Source: Roseofilum reptotaenium CS-1145 (GTDB lineage Bacteria > Cyanobacteriota > Cyanobacteriia > Cyanobacteriales > Desertifilaceae). From it: a DNA stretch of 35,183 nucleotides. The notes under the pieces were generated by a model, which worked only from the letters and a program-made list of their open reading frames with translations, ran no database searches and was not told the DNA's origin. Of this stretch, positions 7,997 through 15,041 are shown one piece after another; position 1 is the stretch's first letter; the number at the start of each line of letters is the position of its first letter. The position numbers and the translations under genes were made by a program. The DNA is taken from NCBI RefSeq assembly GCF_028330985.1, contig NZ_JAQMUE010000055.1:1-35183 (forward strand), given 5' to 3'.

Positions 7997-9442
7997 TTAC
8001 TCATCATCATAAATTTTGGCAGAAATTCCCTCAATTTTCAGTTCCTCCACGAACGTTTCTGCCATTTCTCGATGATAAAACGACCCCAAGTACACATAAA
8101 TCCCATCCGCAAAATTGCGTAAATACGCATCGGGAACCAAGGATTGAATTTTCGCCATCATACTCCCATCCTCATAATTAGCCACTACCGAATAGGATTG
8201 ACCATTCTCGGACTCCGGCAAAGTCGCCACCGGTTCCGGCATCCATTCCTGTTCTGCAGGCATATCTACTGGGATAGGAACAGATCCCGTAAAGCCCTGA
8301 AGATAATTTTGAGGAGGGACAGGTTCAGGTACCGGTTCAGCAAATGACGGAACCTCTGGAGGCATGATGGGTGTTGCGGCTTGCAACTGGGGCAACTCGT
8401 GAGGATTGGGGGGGACAGTCATCCCAGGCACAACTGGAGGAGCAGGAGGTAAAGGGGCTGAAGGTTCGATCTCTTGTACAGGTGTCCCTTGAGGCGTTGG
8501 CGGCAATTCTGATTCTGGTTCCGGTGCAGCGGAAAGAATCGGTAAACTCAACACCCGCAAATTCAGCCCCGATGAGCGGTTAGACTCCGAAGAGGTGGGA
8601 GGCTCTACTGGAGTTTTCGCGACTACAGGCGAAGCGACTGGAATCGGGGAAGCCACTGGAGAAGGTTGGGGGGGTTGCTTGGGTTCCAGAACACTCAAAC
8701 TCTCCAGGGTTAACTGGCCAAATTCTGAAGTTGGGCGAGGGGTAGATTGGGAAACATTAGAAGAATTCGCTGGAGTTGTTGCAGGTTCTGGAGCAGATTC
8801 GGGAACAGTGGGATTAGGCTGCCGGAAGGGACTATTGGGGAACAAGTAACGCATCAGCGAAGGGTTAAGAAAAATCACCCCAAATGTAATGCACAGCAGA
8901 ATCAAGAGCAGAGTGGAACCGATCCCCAGGGGAGTAAGCCAGGGATTAAACGCTGGGGTAGGGACAGGGCTTTCGTCTTCCTCTTCCTCCTCAGCTAAAC
9001 TTCTGAGCAATTCTTCTGAAGATTCTAGGTAATCCTCTGGGGGACTATCGGCTTCAAACCCTGTATCCGGTTCAGCCAGATTTTGATCGGCAAAAGAGGT
9101 AGATAGGGCAGCCCCTAAATCGGTATCCGCTGAGGGGGATAGGGAAGCTGGACGTTCTGGAGGGGTTTCTAGCGTCTCTGGAGAGGGGGGGCGCTTCGGT
9201 TGGGGGCGTTCTGGAGGCGGCGGTGAGACTAACTCTAAGGTTTTTCCTCCCTGTCCTTGAGCTGTTGCCGTTAACGCATAGCTTTTCAGAGGTGGAGTAT
9301 ATCCTTGGCGATATCGCCGATATCGGGTTAATTCTTCCTCTAGGCTGACATTCAGACTCGTGAGAGCCGCTTGCAGCGGGAGGGAGATGGCATAGGTCTG
9401 GTGGGGTTCGGGTGCTGGTTTTGCCGGAAAACGGTTACTCAT
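7997..9442 (-). CDS. Proline-rich membrane protein with SPOR-like C-terminal domain
   Basis: A protein of 481 residues from the ATG at 9442 (an in-frame TTG lies two codons earlier). Residues 1-60 are a mixed soluble segment; about 65-165 are acidic and Pro/Glu-rich; one strong transmembrane helix lies near 172-193 (GIGSTLLLILLCITFGVIF); about 200-415 are a long Pro/Ser/Thr-rich linker. The last 65-70 residues (from QSYSVVANYEDG to the end, including YVYLGSFYHREMAETFVEEL) look like a SPOR domain, which binds denuded septal peptidoglycan in other bacteria. This topology would put the SPOR part in the periplasm. It starts 14 bases upstream of the PspA paralogue on the same strand, so they may be co-transcribed. 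Confidence 0.7.
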   Translation of the reverse strand: MSNRFPAKPAPEPHQTYAISLPLQAALTSLNVSLEEELTRYRRYRQGYTPPLKSYALTATAQGQGGKTLELVSPPPPERPQPKRPPSPETLETPPERPASLSPSADTDLGAALSTSFADQNLAEPDTGFEADSPPEDYLESSEELLRSLAEEEEEDESPVPTPAFNPWLTPLGIGSTLLLILLCITFGVIFLNPSLMRYLFPNSPFRQPNPTVPESAPEPATTPANSSNVSQSTPRPTSEFGQLTLESLSVLEPKQPPQPSPVASPIPVASPVVAKTPVEPPTSSESNRSSGLNLRVLSLPILSAAPEPESELPPTPQGTPVQEIEPSAPLPPAPPVVPGMTVPPNPHELPQLQAATPIMPPEVPSFAEPVPEPVPPQNYLQGFTGSVPIPVDMPAEQEWMPEPVATLPESENGQSYSVVANYEDGSMMAKIQSLVPDAYLRNFADGIYVYLGSFYHREMAETFVEELKIEGISAKIYDDE

Positions 9443-9905
9443 CGCCAAGGTCTTGCCGTAGTGATTCGGTGAATCTGCTTATTTGAGCGTTGATTGTATC
9501 TTATTTTGATGCGTAATGATAGGGAGACCCTAGAATTTTATTCACAAACATTTAAATTCGAGCCATGTTTCTCTGGATTTTTGGTAATACTGGCTACGTT
9601 TTGGCGATCGCTCTAAGGGATAAGTCAAGAGCAAGGAACCTATCCTTCATCCGTATTTTTATTGCCCGGATTATAACGGAGGCGATCCAGATTAATCATC
9701 AGTGCAATGGGAGCGGTCTTGTTGATCCCCAATAGTTTATCCCGGAAATAACCCCTTATTCCTGACAGGGATGATAGTGAAAACGGAGAATTCATGTCCA
9801 AATTTAAAGCAAACATAAAAAAAGTATAAAGCTATTTTCAATTTGTCTAAGAGATAACTGAAAATAGAATAGAAGCCGATATCCGCCCCCTATTGAGGAT
9901 CTGCC
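9443..9905. promoter_or_regulatory. Divergent intergenic region with a 9-bp inverted repeat
   Basis: This 460-base region separates the minus-strand SPOR gene from the plus-strand Cys-rich gene and must hold both promoters. It contains one HIP1 octamer near 9603-9610. A perfect 9-bp inverted repeat, CTATTTTCA at 9832-9840 and TGAAAATAG at 9859-9867, lies 38 bases before the ATG at 9906, just after a TATAAA at 9825-9830. Its position fits an operator or a 5' UTR hairpin. I see no coding region here. Confidence 0.4.
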
Positions 9906-10220
9906 ATGAACAACTCCAATTGTCAAACCTCCGCTTGTCGGTATTGCCGCCACTTTACTCCTGAAGGTCGGCGAGGGGGCAACTGCCAACAACTCAATGT
10001 TCCTGTGCGCGGTGGATGGAAAGCTTGTCCCTTAGCTATTCCAGCTTTTGCCCCGTCTTGGGAAGGTTTAGAAGGTTTAGGACTTTGGCAGTATGAACCC
10101 TTAACCGCGATCGAAACCCAGTCCAAGCCATTAGAACCCGTTGCCCTCAAAGAGTCACGCCCCAACTTGAGTGTCGTTGAGGATGATTTAGATTTAGATC
10201 AAGATCTCGCCTTAGCTTAA
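9906..10220 (+). CDS. Small Cys-rich cyanobacterial protein, 104 aa
   Basis: A 104-residue protein of unknown function. The N-terminal half carries a Cys pattern (CQTSACRYCRHFTPEG, then NCQQLNVPVRGGWKACPLA), with Cys at about residues 5, 10, 13, 23 and 37, plus a His, suggesting a metal-binding or redox fold. The C-terminal 35 residues are acidic (DDLDLDQDLA) and probably disordered. I believe the family is conserved across cyanobacteria as a hypothetical protein, but I cannot name it. It has its own upstream region with an inverted repeat, and a repeat hairpin follows it. Confidence 0.75.
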   Translation: MNNSNCQTSACRYCRHFTPEGRRGGNCQQLNVPVRGGWKACPLAIPAFAPSWEGLEGLGLWQYEPLTAIETQSKPLEPVALKESRPNLSVVEDDLDLDQDLALA

Positions 10221-10296
10221 GTACACAACCGATCAGATCAACCGTGTTTTAAGATCAAAACTTTAAAAAACGATATACCAATTATCGATTTAAGCC

Positions 10297-10329
10297 AGAA
10301 GCCGGGTTTCTTGAGGAAATCCGGCTTCT
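10297..10329. repeat. Palindromic intergenic repeat (hairpin)
   Basis: Bases 10297-10309 (AGAAGCCGGGTTT) pair with 10317-10329 (AAATCCGGCTTCT) over 13 positions, one of them G-T, with a seven-base loop. This resembles the GAAACCCGGTTTCT-type palindromes dispersed in filamentous cyanobacterial genomes. It could also end transcription from the Cys-rich gene, but there is no T tract on either side. Confidence 0.7.
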
Positions 10330-10389
10330 CTGTGGGATGGGGGATGATACAGGGCGAAGCGCTGTAAAGTAATAAGTAAGGAATCAAAA

Positions 10390-10659
10390 GTGGACCGTTA
10401 CACCATGAGTATCCATCTCACTGCTGACCAAGAAGAATTCATTCAAACCAAGCTGGCCTCTGGGAAATATCAAACCTCTGAAGAAGTCATTTCCACTGCC
10501 TTACACCTGCTTGATGAATGGGAAAAAGCCCAAACCCAATGGGTGGAAGAGGTCACCTCCAAAATTGATGCAGCCGTATCTGCGTCTGAACATACACCAC
10601 CCATTGATGGAGAATCGTTCATTGATGAGATTTTAGAGCGTCTGGGTCGAGCGCGTTAG
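10390..10659 (+). CDS. parD: ParD-type antitoxin (ribbon-helix-helix)
   Basis: An 89-residue product of the ParD/CC2985 antitoxin type. Residues 6-50 (MSIHLTADQEEFIQ, SGKYQTSEEVISTAL) form the ribbon-helix-helix DNA-binding and dimerisation part; the acidic C-terminal part would wrap the toxin. The GTG at 10390 is preceded by AAGGA at a spacing of seven bases, so I chose it over the ATG at 10405, which has no such site. A ParE-type gene follows nine bases after the stop. It normally represses its own operon and neutralises the toxin; here the toxin frame is broken. Confidence 0.85.
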   Translation: MDRYTMSIHLTADQEEFIQTKLASGKYQTSEEVISTALHLLDEWEKAQTQWVEEVTSKIDAAVSASEHTPPIDGESFIDEILERLGRAR

Positions 10660-10668
10660 GAGACGACG

Positions 10669-10967
10669 ATGAACCGCTATACCCTCAATATTTTAGCAAC
10701 CCAAGATCTCAATGAGATTGCGGAGTATTTTGCGAACTCGAATGTAGACGCAGGAGAAGAATTTTTTTGGAGTTTAATCAGCGATGTAAACAACTGGTTG
10801 ATTTTCCCTATTCAGGTAAAAGCTATGCAGATTTACGTCTTGGACTCCGAGGCTTATCATTCAAGGGTTATATTATCTTTTATCGAGTTTTGGAGGATGG
10901 GGTGGAAATCTTGCGAGTGTTGAGCGGTCGTCGGAATCTTCCTCAATTCTTTCAGGAATCTGAATAA
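10669..10967 (+). pseudogene. parE: ParE/RelE-type toxin, frameshifted
   Basis: The N-terminal part (MNRYTLNILATQDLNEIAEY through DAGEEFF) and the C-terminal part (EFNQRCKQLVDFPYSG, then YIIFYRVLEDGVEILRVL and SGRRNLPQFF) of one ParE/RelE toxin lie in different frames. The switch falls at a run of seven T at 10762-10768. One more T, or a -1 slip there, rejoins them as EEFF-L-EFNQRCKQ, the usual ParE spacing. Unjoined, the first frame ends at 10923 with an unrelated tail and lacks the toxin core. The joined product would be about 99 aa, a normal ParE length. It may be a real inactivating deletion, polymerase slippage, or a homopolymer sequencing error. Confidence 0.85.
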
Positions 10968-11022
10968 GCTTATAGTCAGTAAAATAACAAATATCCCCCA
11001 TTCCCCCATCTCCCCATCCCCC

Positions 11023-13716
11023 ATGCTCCGCTTCCTCAACTGTCTCAAACGGCTCTTCAACCGGTGGTTCGGCAAAAAACGCCAACCCCGAAAAACCGCC
11101 GCGCCACCGCCTGCTCCTGCGCCGGATAATGCCGAATGCGAAGCCGTATTCATGGAACTGTTGGAGGGAGTTGACCAAGGATGGACAAGGGGCAAGGGTC
11201 AAAGCTTCTTGTTTCGTAAAAATATCTCCAAGGACACCCTCATCGCCTGGTTACGGGACTTTGCCCAGCGCGTACGGCAGAACCCAGAACAGCACCGGGA
11301 ACTGGGGAGACGGTTGCAGAAACTGGGGAACCTTGCATGGAGGGAACTCTCGCCAGTCGCGGCACGTTTGGCGCAGGAGTTGGTGGTAGTGGAGAAACCG
11401 AGAGAGGAAGGGACAGATACGGAGGTTGACGGGGATGGGTTGGTAACAGATGAGGAAGAGGCGAAAGACACCATAACAGACTTCATACTGTCGATATTAA
11501 CAAGACAATACAAGCAAGGTGATTTATTGGGAGCTATCACTTCCGTTGATAAGTGCCTAGAGATTAAATCCGATGATCACAAACTTTGGACAATAAAAGG
11601 TAGCTTATTGTCAGAGTTGGGTAGATACGAAGAAGCAATCGACTCCTTCAACCGGGCAGTTACAATTGAAATGAATTACCCTAGTGCTTGGTACCACAAG
11701 GGGCTGGCGCTGTATCACTTAGGCAGAAATGAAGAGGCGCTGATCAACTACGACCAGGCACTGAAGATTAACTCGGATTACTATGAAGCTTGGAACAACC
11801 GGGGCAATGTGCTACGTGAGTTAGGGGAATATGAAGAAGTTATCGCCTCCTTCGACAGGGCACTGGAGATCAAAGGGGACATATATGAAGCTTGGTTAAA
11901 CCGAGGACAATGTGTTGGAAAACTACATTCCGCTCCTCTGCCATCTTCTGCCCTCACCCGCCAATATCCCCAACTCAACCAACGGGGTTTTGAAGGGGCA
12001 CTTGCCAGCTACCAGCTAGGCTTAACCTTCTGTACCCAAGACCAACACCCCCAAGGTTGGGGACTGTTACACTATGAAATTGGTCGCACCTACTATTACC
12101 GAGGACGCAAAAGCCTCTACACTCGCGACGCAGGACGCTCTGACTTCCGCGAAGCTCTCAAGCACTACAACCAAGCCCTGCAAACCCTCACCAGAGAAGC
12201 CTATCCTCAAGATCATCTCGAACTCATCCAATATCTAATCCGTGTCCACAACGCCCTCCACAACGAAGATGAACGCAAAAAATGGCGCAATGAAGGCTTA
12301 GAGGTTTGGAGCCAACTGCTCAACGACCCCCATAAATCTTCCCAACAAAAACGCCAACTCGCCATCCAATTTATCCGCTTCGCCCGGATGCGCGTCGATG
12401 TCCTCCTCGAAGACAACCTACTCCTAGAAGCCTTCCGCGCTGCCGAAGAACAAAAAAACCTCTATCTCACCTGGATCTTAGACCGTCAAAACCAACATAT
12501 CCTCAGTCCCACCACCCGCGACATCTAACAGAACCTCCTCAACCCCACCACTGCCCTCATTTATTGGCATCTCAGCGACCTCACCCTCACCACGTTCCTC
12601 CTCCTCCCCGGTGAACCTGAACCCATCCCCTTCACCAGCAAAACTGAACCCCTAAAACGCTGGCTCCACAACTGGGACACCACCTACGAGGAACACCACA
12701 AAACCAAAACCACCACCGAAAGCCACTGGCGCAAAACCCTCCCCCAACAACTCAAAGAACTCAAAGAACTGCTCGATATTGAAACAATTCTCTCTCATCT
12801 CCCAACCGTAGGGGCGAAAAATTTTTCGCCCCCACAAACCGATATCCAAAATCTAATCCTCATTCCCCACCTCGACTTACACCGTCTCCCCCTGCACGCT
12901 CTCTTCCCCGAAACCTTCACCCTCACCACTCTCCCCAGCGCCCAAGTCGGCATCCAAAACACACCTTCTCCCACCAGAGAGGGCACAACTCTCCTCAATA
13001 TCCAAAATCCCGATAGCATCAGTGAAGACAGCACCCCCTTACCTCCCCTTCCCGATGCCGATGTCGAATCAGCATACATTGCTCGCTGCGTCTCCCATGC
13101 TCTCACGTTGCCCAACACCCAAGCCACCCACGAAGCCGTCACCCAGCACCTGAAAACCGCCAACGCTACCCTCTTCCACTTTACCGGCCACGCTTCCTAC
13201 AACGACAAACACCCCCAACGCTCCGCCCTCTACCTGAGCCAACAGGAACGCCTCACCGTGCAAACCCTCAGCCAACTCAACCTGAGCACCTATGAACTCG
13301 CCTGTCTTTCCGCCTGCGAAACCGGAACCACTGGTAGAGAAGCCTTCGAGAATGATTATGTGGGCATCAGTAGCGCCTTCCTCGCTCAAGGAGTCTCCCA
13401 TGTTATTGCTACCCTCTGGACTGTAGAATCAGAAGCGAGCGCTCTATTCATGATGCGCTTTTACGAACAGCGCCAGCACCATCCCCATTTATCCGATATT
13501 GTCCTGTTTAATCAGATTCAACGTTGGTTTAAACAAGTTGCCTATGGCGAGTTATGGCAATGGTACGAAGCCATTCTCGCGGGTCTAGAATCTGATGAAA
13601 GCACGATTCAACCGATGTTAGTGGGAACATTGTTAAGTCGAGGGAAAAAATCGCCAGAAGATTCTCCCTATTCCCATCCCTATTATTGGGCAGCATTTAC
13701 CATTTCTGGAACGTAG
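11023..13716 (+). pseudogene. TPR-CHAT caspase-like protease gene interrupted by an in-frame stop
   Basis: One frame runs from ATG 11023 to TAG 13716 (897 codons), broken only by a TAA at 12526-12528 (codon 502). All codons from 12529 on are open, and the sequence carries straight across (SPTTRDI, stop, QNLLNPTTALIYW), as if a CAA had become TAA. The N-terminal 40 residues are basic, and TPR-type repeats (AWYHKGLALYHLGRNEEAL, AWNNRGNVLRELGEYEEVI) fill about 165-300. The CHAT domain occupies the C-terminal 300 codons with both catalytic residues: His723 (HFTGHA) and Cys765 (LSACETG). TPR-CHAT proteins are peptidases used in conflict and cell-death systems. As read, the gene yields a 501-aa TPR half without protease, unless the stop is read through. 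Confidence 0.88.
12808..12835. repeat. Palindromic repeat inside the CHAT coding sequence
   Basis: Bases 12811-12821 (GGGGCGAAAAA) and 12822-12832 (TTTTTCGCCCC) form a perfect 22-bp palindrome; the flanks GTA and CAC extend it with one mismatch. GTAGGGGCGAAAAATTTTTC-type palindromes are dispersed intergenic repeats in cyanobacteria. Here it lies in frame within the linker before the CHAT core and encodes TVGAKNFSPPQT. Confidence 0.75.
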
Positions 13717-13880
13717 TGCCTTGACTATGCTAAAATGGTGGAATGAATTTGTTTTGTAGTCAGGGCTTTAGCCCTATCCAACTAGGCTTTTAAGCACTAA
13801 AGTGCTTACTACAAACAAAGCCCTATTTTAGGTAGGTCAGCCCACTAAGAATTAACTACATTTTACTGGATAGACTTATA
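13717..13880. repeat. Composite double-hairpin repeat between convergent genes
   Basis: This gap holds a compact repeat at 13754-13814. Outer ends TTGTAGT and ACTACAA are inverted. Inside are two hairpins, AGGGCT/AGCCCT (13762-13775) and AAGCACT/AGTGCTT (13792-13807). GTAGT...GGGCTTTAGCCC...AAGCACTAAAGTGCTT...ACTAC is a familiar non-coding repeat layout in cyanobacteria. It could also act as a bidirectional transcription stop between the CHAT gene and the MazF gene. Nothing in it looks coding. Confidence 0.65.
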
Positions 13881-14240
13881 TCAATCATTTAAAGCAAAAA
13901 TGAACTTCAACGCCCTATCTATTTCGCTCATTATTGATTGCTCCAGTTCTCCTCGAACAGCAACCAAACGGGAACGATAATCAACCGGATGAGTTTTTAA
14001 ACAATCAGCAATAGATTTTTGGGTTAAACCATTCTCAGTTGAAGGATCAATTTCTATATTGGTTTTGATTCTGGCTTTTTTCTCACTCCAACCTGTAATC
14101 GGAACCACTTGAATAACTGGGACACGAGCATTGTAAAGATTATTGGTCACGACAACACAAGGCCGTATTTTTCCAGTTTCTGAACCTTGAGTTGGATCGA
14201 GGTTCAGATCTAAAATTAAGCCACGTGTGATATCTCTCAT
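13881..14240 (-). CDS. mazF: MazF/PemK-family toxin
   Basis: A 119-residue protein of the MazF/PemK endoribonuclease toxin family, which cuts mRNA at short sequence motifs. The N-terminal RGLILDLNLDPTQGSETGKIRP segment has the family's GSExGxxRP motif with the catalytic Arg, followed by PCVVVTNNLYN. VIQVVPITGW forms the next strand, and LTQKSIADCLKTHPVDYRSR carries the late conserved segment. The ATG at 14240 lies three bases after the antitoxin stop, so the two are translated as a unit. Length and residues look intact, so the toxin is probably active. The family is certain; target specificity is unknown. Confidence 0.9.
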   Translation of the reverse strand: MRDITRGLILDLNLDPTQGSETGKIRPCVVVTNNLYNARVPVIQVVPITGWSEKKARIKTNIEIDPSTENGLTQKSIADCLKTHPVDYRSRLVAVRGELEQSIMSEIDRALKFIFALND

Positions 14241-14243
14241 GTG

Positions 14244-14483
14244 TTACTCTGGCCAATCACTTAACGCAGCTTCTGTCAATTCTTGGGTTTCCTGGCAGGT
14301 TTGATAAACTTCAGCATATAACCGTGCCGACTCTTCTAAATCGAGCGATTCGGACTCTAGTTCCTGACGCAAACGCTCGATCGCTCTACGCACCAATGCA
14401 TCTTGGTCAGAAAATCCATAATCCCGATATTTCTGCAAAAATTGTGCGTGGGGTTCTTCCACCTCAATTCGTACTTGAACCAT
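14244..14483 (-). CDS. Antitoxin partner of the MazF-type toxin
   Basis: A 79-residue acidic protein directly upstream of the MazF gene, ending three bases before its ATG. An N-terminal strand (MVQVRIEVEEPHAQFL) followed by two helices (SDQDALVRRAIERLRQELE) is consistent with a ribbon-helix-helix antitoxin; the rest (about residues 40-79) is Glu-rich and would form the toxin-binding tail. The call rests mainly on position, size and charge. It probably represses the shared promoter, which would lie in 14484-14578, divergent from the next plus-strand gene. Confidence 0.75.
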   Translation of the reverse strand: MVQVRIEVEEPHAQFLQKYRDYGFSDQDALVRRAIERLRQELESESLDLEESARLYAEVYQTCQETQELTEAALSDWPE

Positions 14484-14578
14484 AAGCCAGTAAGAATGCT
14501 AACTCTGTTATTTTAATCTAAAACGCTAATATTAAGTAAAGGGTGGTGCGTTACTACGAATCAACTAGCACAGAGCGC

Positions 14579-14584
14579 TATAAT
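14579..14584 (+). promoter_or_regulatory. Candidate -10 element for the 143-aa/456-aa gene pair
   Basis: A perfect TATAAT lies 25 bases before the ATG at 14610, in the divergent region shared with the antitoxin gene. No convincing -35 hexamer is seen 16-18 bases upstream. The short distance implies a 5' UTR of about 18 bases. Confidence 0.45.
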
Positions 14585-14609
14585 ACGAAAATGTTTCCCC
14601 CGAACCGTC

Positions 14610-15041
14610 ATGAATGATAGTCAACGCATCACCGCGATCGCTGTAATTGTGGCATTGGCTAACCAAAAAGCGCCCCTATCTCCAGCGCTACAAACTGAAC
14701 TGAAAAATATCCTTAACATTCAGCCATTAAATTTTGGCACTCTGCATAACTTTGGCACTCAAGTTCCTCTCAAATCTATCTATTTCCAAGCACGTCAACG
14801 CTTGCAAACTAAAGCCAGTCAAAGGACAAAAGGAGATTTGCCCATTCCAGGAGAAGCGGATGATTCTGATACTTCGTTGCTGATTAATTATATTACCCAG
14901 CTAGATGAGAAAAAGAATACCGAATTAGAGGAAGTTTTGCAAAATATCGCCCAATCTGAAGATATACGTGCTGCCGCCAGAGCGACCTTGACGATGACTG
15001 GCTTTCCCGGTAATCTATGGTCATGGATAAAACGCAACTGA
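14610..15041 (+). CDS. Hypothetical helical protein, first gene of an overlapping pair
   Basis: A 143-residue soluble protein I do not recognise. It is mainly helical: residues 1-40 (ITAIAVIVALANQ, then LSPALQTELKNIL) form one helical unit, a central part (about 41-75) is basic with QARQRLQTKASQR, and the C-terminal half (SLLINYITQLDEKKNTELEEVLQN) forms further helices. There is no membrane segment. Its stop overlaps the start of the next gene by 19-25 bases, which implies translational coupling and a joint function. It resembles small adaptor or effector-associated proteins in size and fold class only. No Shine-Dalgarno sequence precedes the ATG. Confidence 0.7.
   Translation: MNDSQRITAIAVIVALANQKAPLSPALQTELKNILNIQPLNFGTLHNFGTQVPLKSIYFQARQRLQTKASQRTKGDLPIPGEADDSDTSLLINYITQLDEKKNTELEEVLQNIAQSEDIRAAARATLTMTGFPGNLWSWIKRN

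Noticed and set aside
8371-8998. Several plus-strand open frames opposite the Pro-rich SPOR protein.
   Set aside because: Low-complexity Pro/Ser/Glu coding on the minus strand creates long shadow frames; their Gly/Val/Arg-rich translations are typical artefacts.
10767-10967. An independent 66-aa gene starting at TTG 10767.
   Set aside because: Its sequence is the C-terminal part of the ParE toxin begun in the other frame, and the TTG lies within the T run of the frameshift.
10990-11022. C-rich CCCCAT units before the CHAT gene as a possible regulatory element.
   Set aside because: This is low-complexity sequence of a kind common in cyanobacterial intergenic DNA, with no further support.
12652-13401. 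Minus-strand open frames of 65-122 codons opposite the CHAT region.
   Set aside because: They are complementary to a clearly conserved CHAT domain carrying its catalytic residues.
13741-13880. A CRISPR-like arrangement of short repeats.
   Set aside because: The units are palindromes of different sequence, with no constant repeat, no regular spacers and no cas genes.
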